NCBI RefSeq assembly: GCF_016918855.1
Contig: NZ_JADKYB010000007.1
Span: 124,001 to 188,000, forward strand
Direction of reading: 5' to 3'
DNA: 64,000 nucleotides
DNA from: Actinacidiphila acididurans
GTDB taxonomy: Bacteria > Actinomycetota > Actinomycetes > Streptomycetales > Streptomycetaceae
Positions 33,298-41,931 of this stretch are shown in pieces. The position numbers and the translations under genes are program-made. A model generated the notes under the pieces. It was not told the origin of the DNA. It was given only the letters and a program-made list of their open reading frames with translations, and did not search any database. Each line of letters starts with the position of its first letter. Within the stretch, counting starts at the first letter, position 1.

Positions 33298-33690
33298 TCA
33301 CCCGCTCGGCCGGGTCCACGCCATGGTGAAGCAGGTCGGCACGTTCGCGGCGACCGCTTCCCTGCGGTACGCCCGTGGCGAGCGGCCCACGATCTCCCGG
33401 AAGGTCCGGCTGAACGTCGCGGGGCTGCCGAACCCGACCTCGAAGCAGACGTCGGTCACGCTGCGGTCCGTCTCCCGCAGCAGGAACATCGCCCGCTCCA
33501 CCCGCCGCCGCTGCAGATACCGGTGCGGGGTCTCGCCGAACGTCGCGCGGAAGGTCCGGGCGAAGTGCGCCTCCGACACGTGCGCGATCCGGGCCAGTTC
33601 GGCCACCGCCAGCGGCTGCGCGTACCCCCGGTCCATCGCGTCCCGCGCCCTCAGCATCCGCCGATTGCTGTCCTCCACGGCCCGGCTCAT
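33298..33690 (-). CDS. Lone-HTH AraC-family regulator
   Basis: A 130-aa protein that is only the double helix-turn-helix of the AraC family: PLAVAELARIAHVSEAHFAR then FRATFGETPHRYLQRRRVER and VTDVCFEVGFGSPATFSRTF. There is no ligand-binding cupin domain, so it resembles SoxS/MarA-size activators. It probably controls the downstream VOC gene. The ATG at 33690 follows a G-rich GGTGGGATGG. Confidence 0.88.
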   Translation of the reverse strand: MSRAVEDSNRRMLRARDAMDRGYAQPLAVAELARIAHVSEAHFARTFRATFGETPHRYLQRRRVERAMFLLRETDRSVTDVCFEVGFGSPATFSRTFREIVGRSPRAYRREAVAANVPTCFTMAWTRPSG

Positions 33691-33849
33691 GAGGCCATCC
33701 CACCACGCCCCCCTGTCGCACGGCACCCCTCGCCTGCTGACCGCCGGTCACAAGCCGCGGTCCGGATCGTCCTGAATGCCGGGCGCGGGTGGGGGTAGGC
33801 GGCGGATTGACGGCAGTTGGCCGTCATCCGACTCAGGGAGGCGGGCATC

Positions 33850-34104
33850 GTGGGCATCGGAGGGTGCATCATCCTGATCGCGGTGGGCGCGGTCATCACC
33901 TTCGCCACCAACTGGCACGCCAAGGGCGTGAACATGGACCTGCTCGGGCTGATCCTGATGGGCGTGGGCATCATCGGACTGGCCGCCTATGTCAGCATCT
34001 TCAAGCGGCGCCGGCTTCCTCCGACGGCCGACGGCGACATACCGCCGGTGGTCGAGGAGCGGTACTACCCGGAGGACCACTACCACCCGGGCGGGCGCTA
34101 CTGA
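33850..34104 (+). CDS. Small two-helix membrane protein (DUF6458-like)
   Basis: An 84-aa protein starting VGIGGCIILIAVGAVITFA, with a second membrane helix LLGLILMGVGIIGLAAYVSI and a basic, then acidic/Tyr-rich cytoplasmic tail (EERYYPEDHYHPGGRY). This matches the widespread actinobacterial DUF6458 shape. A GTG at 33850 with GGGAGG 8 nt upstream is used. No operon partner. Confidence 0.8.
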   Translation: MGIGGCIILIAVGAVITFATNWHAKGVNMDLLGLILMGVGIIGLAAYVSIFKRRRLPPTADGDIPPVVEERYYPEDHYHPGGRY

Positions 34105-34126
34105 CCGCGCCCCGACAGCCCGCTGG

Positions 34127-34166
34127 GGGGCGTGCGGACCGGTGCGAAGACCGGCGCGCACGCCCC
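34127..34166. terminator. Two-tier bidirectional hairpin
   Basis: GGGGCGTGCG pairs with CGCACGCCCC, with an inner CCGGT/ACCGG stem, between the DUF6458-like gene and the convergent thioredoxin-NHL gene. Confidence 0.75.
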
Positions 34167-34225
34167 TTCGCCGTGCGTACGGACGTAACCGGGCGGGCGT
34201 ACCGGCGTACGGGCCCGCGGAACGG

Positions 34226-36055
34226 CTACCGCTCCTCGTCCATGCCCGCCAGCACCAGCGCCAGCCGGGAGTCGCCGGAAGCGCCGAGCTTCACCGGGAC
34301 ACCCCAGTCCTGCTGGTGGACGTGGCACGCGGGGTACGGGTTGGACGGGTCGTCGTCGCAGGACGCGGCCATCGCCGAGACGTGCAGCACGCCCTCGCCG
34401 GCCGACGGGTCCAGGACCAGGTCCCGGAACAGGTCGGTGCCGGTGCCCGCGCCCTCCTCGATGAGTTCCGGCGGGGTGGCGCTGACCAGCAGCCGGGTGG
34501 AGGGGCCGTAGCGCTGGTCCAGCTTCTGGCCGTCCGGGGCGGTGAACACCACGTCCAGCCGGAAGGGACCGGCTGCCACGTCCAGCGCGGCCCGCTGCGT
34601 ACGGTGGGCCACGGCCTCGACCCGTACCGCCTCCTCCGGCAGGTGCAGGCGGGTCAGCCGGTGCCGGGCGGACTCCACGACCACGATGTCGCCCTCGACC
34701 ACCACCGCGGCCGACGGCTCGCGCAGGTCGGTGGCGAGAGTGGAGACCTCACCGGAGACCGGGTCGTAGCGCCGCAGCGCGTTGTTGTAGGTGTCACTGA
34801 CCGCGACCGAGCCGTCCGGCAGCGCGGTGACGCCCAGCGGGTGCTGGAGCAGCGCCTGCCCGGCCGCGCCGTCGCGGTGGCCGAAGTCGAACAGGCCGGT
34901 GCCGACCGCGGTACGGATCACGTAGTCGCCGCCGTCCGCGGACCGCTCGGCCCAGCGCAGCGCCGAGGTCTCGGAGTCGGCGATCCACAGTCGGGGCCCG
35001 GCGGCGGCCAGCCCCGAGGGCTGGGCGAACCAGGCGTCGCCGGCCGGCCCGTCGACCAGGCCCTCGTTGGTGGTGCCGGCCGCGACCTCGACCCGCTCGC
35101 GCGCCGGGTCGTACGTCCACAGTTGGTGCACGCCGGCCATCGCGATCCACACCCGGTCCTCGAACCAGGCCACGTCCCACGGCGAGGACAGCGACACCTC
35201 CAGCGCCGCGCCGGAGGTCGGCGATCCCTGCCACCACTGCTTGCCGGTGCCGGCCACGGTGCTGACCCGGCCGCTCTCCAGGTCCAGCCGGCGCAGCGCG
35301 TGGTTCACGGTGTCGGCGACGATCACCGCCCCGTCGGGCAGCAGCGCCAGCCCCTGCGGCTCGCTGAACTGCGCCTTGTCGGCCGGACCGTCCGCGAAGC
35401 CGCGCTCGCCGGTGCCGATCCGGCGGACCACCGTCTCGCCGTCCGCAGCCAGCTCCACCAGCGCGTGCCGGGTGGAGTCGGAGACCAGGTAGTGGCCGGA
35501 GCCGGGCAGCACCAGCGCCTTCCCGGGAAAGCGCAGGTCGGTGGCCTGCGGCTCCGGCGGCACGTACGGTCCGTCGCCGCGGCGCAGCGTGCCCTTGGCC
35601 GCGTGCTCCTGCTCCAGCCGGGTGACGAGCTTCTCCAGCGCGTGCGCGTGGCCCTCCCCGGCGTGCTGGGCGACCACGTACCCCTCGGGGTCGATCACCA
35701 CCAGCGTGGGCCAGGCGCGGACCGCGTACTGCCGCCAGGTGGCCAGCTCGGGGTCGTCCAGCACGGGGTGGTGCACCTCGTACCGCTCGACCGCGTCCAC
35801 CACGGCCCCGTGCTCGGCCTCGTGCACGAACTTCGGCGAGTGCACCCCGACGACGACCACCGTGTCCCTGTGCTGTTCCTCCAGCTCCCGCAGCTCGTCC
35901 AGGACGTGCAGACAGTTAACGCAGCAGAAGGTCCAGAAATCGAGGATCACAATGGATCCGCGCAGGTCGGCGAGGGTAGGTTGCTTGTCACCGGTGTTCA
36001 GCCAGCCGCCCTTGCCGATCAGCTCGGGCGCCCGGACGCGTGCACGTGCAGTCAT
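34226..36055 (-). CDS. Thioredoxin-like domain fused to an NHL-repeat propeller
   Basis: A 609-aa soluble protein. Residues ~10-150 form a thioredoxin/AhpC-TSA domain: SIVILDFWTFCCVNCLHVLDE with a CVNC redox pair, then VVVVGVHSPKF and PTLVVIDPEGYVV. Residues ~180-500 are NHL repeats (LVLPGSGHYLVSDSTRHAL, PQGLALLPDGAVIVADTVNH, PLGVTALPDGSVAVSDTYNNALR). The C-terminal ~100 residues hold a further beta-rich domain. The arrangement is like human NHLRC2 and bacterial homologues whose role is unknown. The ATG at 36055 with GGATGGG upstream is chosen. Divergent from the LOR gene by 40 bp. Confidence 0.9.
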   Translation of the reverse strand: MTARARVRAPELIGKGGWLNTGDKQPTLADLRGSIVILDFWTFCCVNCLHVLDELRELEEQHRDTVVVVGVHSPKFVHEAEHGAVVDAVERYEVHHPVLDDPELATWRQYAVRAWPTLVVIDPEGYVVAQHAGEGHAHALEKLVTRLEQEHAAKGTLRRGDGPYVPPEPQATDLRFPGKALVLPGSGHYLVSDSTRHALVELAADGETVVRRIGTGERGFADGPADKAQFSEPQGLALLPDGAVIVADTVNHALRRLDLESGRVSTVAGTGKQWWQGSPTSGAALEVSLSSPWDVAWFEDRVWIAMAGVHQLWTYDPARERVEVAAGTTNEGLVDGPAGDAWFAQPSGLAAAGPRLWIADSETSALRWAERSADGGDYVIRTAVGTGLFDFGHRDGAAGQALLQHPLGVTALPDGSVAVSDTYNNALRRYDPVSGEVSTLATDLREPSAAVVVEGDIVVVESARHRLTRLHLPEEAVRVEAVAHRTQRAALDVAAGPFRLDVVFTAPDGQKLDQRYGPSTRLLVSATPPELIEEGAGTGTDLFRDLVLDPSAGEGVLHVSAMAASCDDDPSNPYPACHVHQQDWGVPVKLGASGDSRLALVLAGMDEER

Positions 36056-36095
36056 GTTCCCATCCAACCTCATGTTCGCGGGTAACCATTCCCCC

Positions 36096-36590
36096 ATGAA
36101 ATTCGTGGTGCGCGAGAAGATCTTCGGGATCGGCGACGACTACTGGATCGAGGACGAGAACGGCCGCCGGGCGTTCTTCGTCGACGGCAAGGTGCTGCGG
36201 CTGCGGGACACCCTGGAGCTGCAGGACGCGGACGGGGCGGTCGTGGCCGTCATCCACAAGAAGCTGCTCAGCATTCGGGACGCGATGACCGTGGAACGGG
36301 ACGGCCAGGTCCTCGTCACGGTCAAGAAGAAGCGGCTGGCCCTGCTGCGCGAGGTCTACCGGGCCGAGCTGGCCTCCGGCGGCGAGCTCGAGATCAGGGG
36401 CGACCTGATCGACAAGGAGTACGACATCGAGTACGACGGCGACCGCCTGGCCCGGATCTCCCGGCGCTGGTTCTCCCTGCGGGACGCCTACGCCATCGAC
36501 GTGGAACGCGACGACGCGGACGCCGCCATGCTGATCGCGATCGCGGTGTGCGTCGACCGCCTGGTCGAGCGGGAACACGGCGAGGAGTAG
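36096..36590 (+). CDS. LURP-one-related (LOR) family protein
   Basis: A 164-aa single-domain protein with a tubby-like fold signature: MKFVVREKIFGIGDDYWIED, RAFFVDGKVLRLRDTLELQD, AVIHKKLLSIRDAMTV, LEIRGDLIDKEYDIEYDG, ARISRRWFSLRDAYAIDV. LOR proteins are related to phospholipid scramblases and tubby; bacterial roles are unknown. No good ribosome site precedes the ATG at 36096, so translation may be leaderless or start weakly. Confidence 0.88.
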   Translation: MKFVVREKIFGIGDDYWIEDENGRRAFFVDGKVLRLRDTLELQDADGAVVAVIHKKLLSIRDAMTVERDGQVLVTVKKKRLALLREVYRAELASGGELEIRGDLIDKEYDIEYDGDRLARISRRWFSLRDAYAIDVERDDADAAMLIAIAVCVDRLVEREHGEE

Positions 36591-36603
36591 CGGGCCCGGA
36601 GGA

Positions 36604-36725
36604 GCCGGAGGCGAATGGGACCCGTAGGGGCCGGAGGCGAATGGGACCCGTAGGCGCCGGAGCCGCGTAGGACCGAGAGGAGCCGGAGGCGAATGGGCCC
36701 GTAGGCGCCGGAGCCGCGTAGGACC
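36604..36725. repeat. Degenerate direct repeats between LOR and nitrilase genes
   Basis: A 25-bp unit beginning gccggaggcgaatggg occurs at 36604-36628, 36630-36654 and, minus one base, 36682-36705. The companion unit cgccggagccgcgtaggacc follows at 36655-36674 and 36706-36725, giving a higher-order period of about 51 bp. Confidence 0.8.
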
Positions 36726-36730
36726 AGGAG

Positions 36731-36821
36731 GGGCCGGAGAGGTGGGGTCCGAAATGCTGACTTATATTTGTGGGCCGCCAGGCCCGTAAATATGAGATTT
36801 CGGACCCCACCTCGCAGGCCC
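36731..36821. terminator. 91-bp extended palindrome between convergent genes
   Basis: The outer arms GGGCC/GGCCC flank a perfect 17-bp stem (GAGGTGGGGTCCGAAAT, 36739-36755, with its complement at 36797-36813). An inner imperfect stem CTTATATTTGTGGGCC pairs with GGCCCGTAAATATGAG using G-U pairs. It would be an efficient bidirectional terminator, but its length and AT-rich inner arms are unusual here. Confidence 0.7.
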
Positions 36822-36859
36822 CGACCCCGTACGCACTACGGCTTCTGCACCCCCCGCAC

Positions 36860-37651
36860 CTACGGCAACGGCACCCCGAGCACACGATCCCGAAGCACCG
36901 GGAACTCCGCCCGGGTGGCCGCCACCCGGCCGGGATCCAGGTCGACGGTGAGGACCTGCTCGTCCGGCCCGGCCTCGGCCAGGATCTCGCCCCAGGGGTC
37001 GACGACCATGGAGTGCCCGGCCTGCGCCACCCCGGCGTGCGTACCGGCCGTGCCACAGGCCACCACGTATGCCTGCGACTCCACCGCGCGGGCCTGCACC
37101 AGCAGCCGCCAGTGCGCGAGCCGCCGGGCCGGCCAGCCGGCCGGGATCACCAGGATCTCGGCGCCGGCGTCCACCAGCAGCCGGAAGAGCTCGGGAAAGC
37201 GCAGGTCGTAGCAGGTGGCCAGGCCGAGAACGGCGGCCGGGTGCCGGGCGGTGACGACCTCGTGGCCGGCCGCCATGAGCGCGGCCTCGCCCGAGTCGAA
37301 GCCGAAGCGGTGGATCTTCCGGTACCCGGCGTGCAGTTCGCCGTCGGGCGAGAAGACCAGCGAGGTGTTGAAGAGCGGTCCGTCGGGGTCCCGCTCGACC
37401 ACCGATCCGGCGTGCAGCCACACCCCGGCGTCGCGCGCGGCGGCGGCCATCGCCTCGGCGGTGGGCCCGCCCTCCACCGGCTCGGCCTCCGCGGCGAACG
37501 CACCGGCCGCGAACGCGCCCACCGGCCACAGCTCCGGAAGCACCACCAGATCCGCCCCGGCCTGCGCCCGGACGAGTTCGGCGGCCCGCACCCGGCGTTC
37601 CGCGACCGATTCCTTCGGGTCTACGTCGATCTGCAACAGCGTTGCGCGCAC
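36860..37651 (-). CDS. Nitrilase/amidase-superfamily carbon-nitrogen hydrolase
   Basis: A 263-aa enzyme with the Glu-Lys-Cys triad: LVVLPELWPVG (Glu), GYRKIHRFGFDSGE (Lys) and GLATCYDLRFPELFRLL (Cys). The order and length fit the Nit/omega-amidase-like branch that hydrolyses small amides. The GTG at 37651 (VRATLLQIDVDP) is preferred because the family begins at the first beta strand; an ATG five codons earlier is possible. It is divergent from the DinB-type gene at 37784. Confidence 0.9.
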   Translation of the reverse strand: MRATLLQIDVDPKESVAERRVRAAELVRAQAGADLVVLPELWPVGAFAAGAFAAEAEPVEGGPTAEAMAAAARDAGVWLHAGSVVERDPDGPLFNTSLVFSPDGELHAGYRKIHRFGFDSGEAALMAAGHEVVTARHPAAVLGLATCYDLRFPELFRLLVDAGAEILVIPAGWPARRLAHWRLLVQARAVESQAYVVACGTAGTHAGVAQAGHSMVVDPWGEILAEAGPDEQVLTVDLDPGRVAATRAEFPVLRDRVLGVPLP

Positions 37652-37783
37652 CAGGCCACCGCCCATACGTGGGTTCGTCAGCTCGGGCCTACCATCGTCA
37701 CTCGAAAGCAGTGCATGGGCGCCCGCGCGCAGACTAACTTAGGCGCCACCACCCGACCGCGCACCGATCCGTCGAGGGGTCCC

Positions 37784-38611
37784 GTGACCGTCCACAGCAA
37801 GCTCCAGTCGTACATCGACGCCTGGACCCACTCCATAGAGTCCATCAACGAGATGGTTTCTCCGCTGACCGAGGGGGAGTGGTCCCGAGCGACGGAGTGC
37901 CCCTACTGGTCCGTGCGGGACGTCGTCTCCCACATCATCGGTTTCGAGTGCGAACTGCTCGGCGACCCGCGCCCGATCCACACCCTCCCCAGCGACCTGC
38001 GGCACATCGTCGACGAGAACGCGCGCTACACCGAGGTCCCGGTCGACATCCGGCGGCACCACACCGCGCCGGAGATGACCTCCGAACTGGAGTACACGAT
38101 CATCCGCCGCTCCCGGCAGTTGCGGAACGAGTCGCGGCAGCCCGACGCCGTGGTCCGGGCCATCGGCGGCGGCGAGATCACCCTCGAGGACCAGTTGTGG
38201 GCGCGGGTGTTCGACGTCTGGGTGCACGAGCAGGACCTGCGCCGGGCGCTGGACAAGCCGGGCAACCTCGCGTCCGCGGGCGCGGTCATGGCCCGGGACC
38301 ACCTGCTGCGCTCGCTGCCCAGGCTGGTGGCCGAGGACGCCCAGGCCGGGCCGGGCTCGGCGGTGGTGTTCGACGTGCACGGCCCGCTGGAGTTCATGCG
38401 TACGGTCCGGGTCGGCGCCGACGGCCGCGGCACCATCGACTCGGCGGTCTCGCTGGGTCCCGCAGTCACCTTCGTGGTCGACTGGGAGACCTTCCTGCGG
38501 CTGATGACCGGCCGGGTCAAGCGCAGCGCGGTGGACGAGGACCGGCTGAAGACCGAGGGCGACCTGAAACTGGCCGACGAGATCCTGTCCCGCATCGCGG
38601 TCGCCCGGTAG
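37784..38611 (+). CDS. Maleylpyruvate isomerase-family (mycothiol-dependent DinB-like) protein
   Basis: A 275-aa protein: residues ~5-170 are the DinB-like four-helix metal-binding domain (YIDAWTHSIESINEMVSPL, WSRATECPYWSVRDVVSHI, FDVWVHEQDLRRAL), with His residues in HIIGFE and VHEQDLRR able to bind a metal. A C-terminal sterol-carrier-like domain follows (VVFDVHGPLEF, VTFVVDWETFLRLMTGR). In actinobacteria this family includes mycothiol-dependent maleylpyruvate isomerase and mycothiol S-conjugate enzymes; substrate unknown. A GTG start with GAGGGG upstream. Confidence 0.85.
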   Translation: MTVHSKLQSYIDAWTHSIESINEMVSPLTEGEWSRATECPYWSVRDVVSHIIGFECELLGDPRPIHTLPSDLRHIVDENARYTEVPVDIRRHHTAPEMTSELEYTIIRRSRQLRNESRQPDAVVRAIGGGEITLEDQLWARVFDVWVHEQDLRRALDKPGNLASAGAVMARDHLLRSLPRLVAEDAQAGPGSAVVFDVHGPLEFMRTVRVGADGRGTIDSAVSLGPAVTFVVDWETFLRLMTGRVKRSAVDEDRLKTEGDLKLADEILSRIAVAR

Positions 38612-38992
38612 GCGCGGCGGCGCGGGCCCACGAGCAGGGGGGCATGGTACGGGCTGTGATTATCCGGTGACCGTCCGACAGGAAAAGACGTCAATTCCGG
38701 CCGGATCTGCGCCCTGGGCGAGTAGTGTGAGGTGCACTCACCCGTACTGCTGAGTACACCGTGTGGGCGACAGGCGTTCGCACCTCGCGTCACAGCAGGT
38801 CAGGTGGGTCGGACAGGGCACAGCACGGCTGGCACGACGCAGCACCGTACACGCGGCACGCCAGGCACATCAGGTACGGCACGGCACGTCTCGCACCACC
38901 CGCACCCCCGCTTCACAGCACTCCCAGCTCGTACGTCAAGGAACCCCCGGCACGGCGGGCGGCTGCCGGCCTCCCGCCAGAGGTACCGATTG
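38612..38992 (+). promoter_or_regulatory. Promoter region of the conservon
   Basis: A gap of 381 bp with no convincing gene. A possible -10 TAGTGT (38723-38728) overlaps the inverted repeat GTGAGGTGCACTCAC (38727-38741). The later part is rich in ggcac motifs (38815-38900), giving a long leader before cvnA. Confidence 0.35.
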
Positions 38993-41101
38993 ATGTCAGC
39001 CCAGGACTCCTCGTTAGCGCCCGCGCCGCTTCCGTCACCGCGCCGGAAGACCTCTGTCACCAGGGCCGCCGCCCTGCCGCTGGCCGTCACCGTCGCGGCG
39101 GGTGCGGCGAGCGCGTGGGCGGCGACGCGTACCACCGCCGTGCACGACCGGCCGCTCGTCCTCGGTACCGGCGGCCTGGCCGCGGTGCTGCTCGGTGTCG
39201 CCCTGGCGCTGGCCTTGGCGCACCGCCGCATGTCCCGTGAACTGCGGCACCGCACCGAGTGGTTGCACGCCGAGGCGGCCCGTACGGTCGCGGCGCACGC
39301 CGACGCGGGCCGGCGGGCGGCGGCCGAACTGGAGGCGGCCCAGCGCGCGTCCCGCGACGCGGAGGTGCGCCGGCGCACCTCGGTCGAGGCCGAGGTGTCG
39401 CTGCGGGCCGCGCTGAAGGCCGAGACCGCCCGCGCGGCGGCGCTGGAGGGCGAGACCGTACGGCTGGCCGACGTGACCATCCCGCTGGCGGTGGAGCAGC
39501 TGCGCGGCGGCGGTTCGGCCGACACCGTGCTGTCCCGGCTGCCCCAGCCGACCGGCCCGGCCCACCAGCGGCTGCTGGACGTGCTGGTGCGGGAGATCGG
39601 CGCCGGCGAGCGGATGCGCGCGGCCGGCCTGACCGCGTGCGCGAACGCCGCGAGCCGGGTGCAGGCGCTGACCACCGCGATGCTCGCCGACCTGCGCGAG
39701 ATGGAGGAGCGGCACGGCGAGGACGTGCTCGGCGACCTGCTGCACCTGGACCACTGCACCGCGCAGGCGGGCCGGCTGGCCGACAGCATCGCGGTGCTCA
39801 CCGGTGCCCGCACCGGCCGCCGCTGGACCAGGCCCATCGTGATGGAATCGGTGCTGCGCGGCGCCATGGGCCGGATCAACGCCTACCAGCGGGTCCGGCT
39901 GCACTCGGTGTCCACCGCGGCCGTCGCCGGGTTCGCCGCCGAGGGCGTGATGCACGCGCTGGCCGAACTCATGGACAACGCCTGCAACTTCTCCCCGCCG
40001 ACCGAGGACGTGCACGTGTACGTCCAGGAGACGCACTCGGGGATCGTGATCACCATCGAGGACGCCGGCCTGGTGATGCCGGACGCCACGCTGGCCCGGG
40101 CCGAGAAGCTGGTCTCGGCCGAGCCGCTGGACCTGCGGTCGCTGTCCGGCAACCGGCTGGGCCTCGCGGTGGTGGGCTGCCTGGCCCGCAAGTACGGCCT
40201 GATGGTGTCCTTCCGCCCCTCCTCCCGCGGCGGCACCGGCGTGGTGGTGCTCATCCCGCCGAAGATCGTCACCCAGGCGCCCGAGGGCTACCCGGTGGCC
40301 CCGGTCGAGCCGGTCTCCGGCGGCCCCACCGCGCCGCCCCGCGCCCCGGTGCAGCCCGCGCCCTACGTCATCCCGGTGGTGGACGAGCAGCACGATCCCT
40401 CGACCGCGAGCCGGACGGTGGCCGGGACCACGCAGCAGCCGCGCGCGCCGTACCAGGGCCCGTACCAGGGGACGCAGGGAACGCAGGGGGCCGTCCCGAA
40501 CCAGGGCGCGTACCAGGACCCGTACGAGGGCTCGTACCAAGGCTCGTACCAGGGCCAGGAGAGCGCCGGGAGCACGTACGACGCGAGCGCCGGTTACGAC
40601 TTCGACTACGACCCGGCCGACTACGAGAGCGGCGGGTACGACGGGACGGCGTACGACCAGCAGCCCGTGCACAACCGCCCCGCCACGCCGCTGCCCAGGC
40701 GCCCGAGGGGCCAGACGCTGGCCGCCTCCCGGCACGGCGACCTGACGGGCGATCCGGCCGCGGAATTCCTGGATCCCTCGCCCGAGGAGGAGGCCCGGGC
40801 GGCCCGGGCCCGGGCCGCCGCCGGGGCGCGGTTCAGCGCCTTCCGCGAGGCCGCCGCGGGCCGTTCGGCCGACCGGGCACGCGCGGCCGGAACCGACGGC
40901 CAAGCGGAGCGGGTTGATCCGGCCGATCCGGATACGGAACCGGGTACGGCGGGTACAGGAGTGACGGGCACGGCCGGTACGGAACCGAGCACAGCGGGTA
41001 CGGAAACGGCGGAGCCCCGCGGGGAGACCCGCGCGATCAGGGGCCCCGACTTCACGGCCTCGGGGGAGGGACCGATCGCGGGGGAGGCATGGGACCGATG
41101 A
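38993..41101 (+). CDS. cvnA: Conservon membrane sensor histidine kinase-like protein CvnA
   Basis: First gene of a conservon, the Streptomyces operon that resembles a G-protein signalling complex. The 702-aa protein has two N-terminal membrane helices (ALPLAVTVAAGAASAWA; VLGTGGLAAVLLGVALALALA), a long Ala/Glu-rich coiled coil (~80-165), a nitrate-sensor-type dimerisation region and an ATPase domain (ELMDNACNFSPP, IEDAGLVMPD, GNRLGLAVVGCLARKYG). It lacks an obvious phospho-accepting His. The C-terminal ~300 residues are disordered, with a Tyr/Gln/Gly-rich stretch (~480-560) and Thr/Gly repeats. It ends 12 bp before cvnB. Confidence 0.92.
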   Translation: MSAQDSSLAPAPLPSPRRKTSVTRAAALPLAVTVAAGAASAWAATRTTAVHDRPLVLGTGGLAAVLLGVALALALAHRRMSRELRHRTEWLHAEAARTVAAHADAGRRAAAELEAAQRASRDAEVRRRTSVEAEVSLRAALKAETARAAALEGETVRLADVTIPLAVEQLRGGGSADTVLSRLPQPTGPAHQRLLDVLVREIGAGERMRAAGLTACANAASRVQALTTAMLADLREMEERHGEDVLGDLLHLDHCTAQAGRLADSIAVLTGARTGRRWTRPIVMESVLRGAMGRINAYQRVRLHSVSTAAVAGFAAEGVMHALAELMDNACNFSPPTEDVHVYVQETHSGIVITIEDAGLVMPDATLARAEKLVSAEPLDLRSLSGNRLGLAVVGCLARKYGLMVSFRPSSRGGTGVVVLIPPKIVTQAPEGYPVAPVEPVSGGPTAPPRAPVQPAPYVIPVVDEQHDPSTASRTVAGTTQQPRAPYQGPYQGTQGTQGAVPNQGAYQDPYEGSYQGSYQGQESAGSTYDASAGYDFDYDPADYESGGYDGTAYDQQPVHNRPATPLPRRPRGQTLAASRHGDLTGDPAAEFLDPSPEEEARAARARAAAGARFSAFREAAAGRSADRARAAGTDGQAERVDPADPDTEPGTAGTGVTGTAGTEPSTAGTETAEPRGETRAIRGPDFTASGEGPIAGEAWDR

Positions 41102-41113
41102 GGGGTGGGGCGA

Positions 41114-41569
41114 ATGACGACGACGACCGACGGCGGCCTGGAACGGCTGCTTGAGCAAGTGCTGGCCAGGACGCCGGGCGCGCGGCACGCACTGCTGCTG
41201 TCCCGGGACGGGCTCAAGCTGAGCCTGTCGCCCGGCCTTTCGGCGGACCGCGGCGACCAATTGGCCGCCATAGCCTCCGGCATCCAGTCGCTCGCGCACG
41301 GCGCCTCGATGGAGTTCGGCGACGGCACCGGCGGGGTGCGGCAGTCGATGACCGAGTTCCACGGCGGGGTGCTGTTCATCGTCGAGGTCGGCGAGGGCGC
41401 GCACCTGGCGGTGATCGGCGAGGAGGACGCGGACGCCGGGCTGATCGGGCAGCGCATGAACGAGCTGGCCGAGCACATGGCCGGCCGGCTGCGCGCCGAC
41501 CCGCGGCTGCGGACTCGCGCCGAGGCCGCCGAGGCGCCGTCCGGTCCGGGCGGGAAGCTGGCGGTATGA
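41114..41569 (+). CDS. cvnB: Conservon roadblock/LC7 protein CvnB
   Basis: A 151-aa Roadblock/LC7 domain protein (LLEQVLARTPGARHALLLSRDGLKL, SIEVG-like FIVEVGEGAHLAVIGEEDAD), resembling MglB, the activator of the MglA GTPase. It is expected to bind CvnD at the membrane with CvnA. GGGGTGGGG precedes the ATG at 41114, and its stop overlaps the cvnC start by 4 bp. Confidence 0.93.
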   Translation: MTTTTDGGLERLLEQVLARTPGARHALLLSRDGLKLSLSPGLSADRGDQLAAIASGIQSLAHGASMEFGDGTGGVRQSMTEFHGGVLFIVEVGEGAHLAVIGEEDADAGLIGQRMNELAEHMAGRLRADPRLRTRAEAAEAPSGPGGKLAV

Positions 41570-41931
41570 CCCGCCGGCCGGTGGACAGCGGGGTGCCGGA
41601 CCGGCTCTACACCGTCACCGGTGGCCGCAGCCGGACCCAGGACACCACGTTCGACCTGGTGACGATCGTGGTGGGCGAAGCGGAACCGGCGCTGGGCATG
41701 CAGTCCGAGCACATCCGTATCCTGCGGCTGTGCGGACGGCACCCCACCTCGCTGGTGGAGCTGTCCTCCCACCTCGGACTGCCGGTGGGCGTGGTCAAGA
41801 TCCTGCTGGCCGACCTGCTGGCGGCCGGCCGGATCAGCGCCCGGCACCCGAGGTCCGCCGCCCCCGGCGCCGAACTGCTGCCGCCGGCCGAAACCCTGAA
41901 GAAGGTACTGCGTGCACTCCAGAACCTCTGA
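41566..41931 (+). CDS. cvnC: Conservon DUF742 protein CvnC
   Basis: A 121-aa DUF742 protein with a winged-helix-like core: LYTVTGGRSR, FDLVTIVV, HIRILRLCGRHPTSLVELSS, LPVGVVKILLADLLAAGRI. It bridges the CvnA/B and CvnD components in published interaction models. It starts at an ATGA overlap with cvnB and its end overlaps the GTG of cvnD by 20 bp, so the operon is translationally coupled. Confidence 0.93.
   Translation: MTRRPVDSGVPDRLYTVTGGRSRTQDTTFDLVTIVVGEAEPALGMQSEHIRILRLCGRHPTSLVELSSHLGLPVGVVKILLADLLAAGRISARHPRSAAPGAELLPPAETLKKVLRALQNL

Noticed and set aside
39035..41476. Minus-strand open frame of 813 codons over the conservon
   Set aside because: Antisense of cvnA and cvnB, with His/Arg/Gly-rich low-complexity translation.
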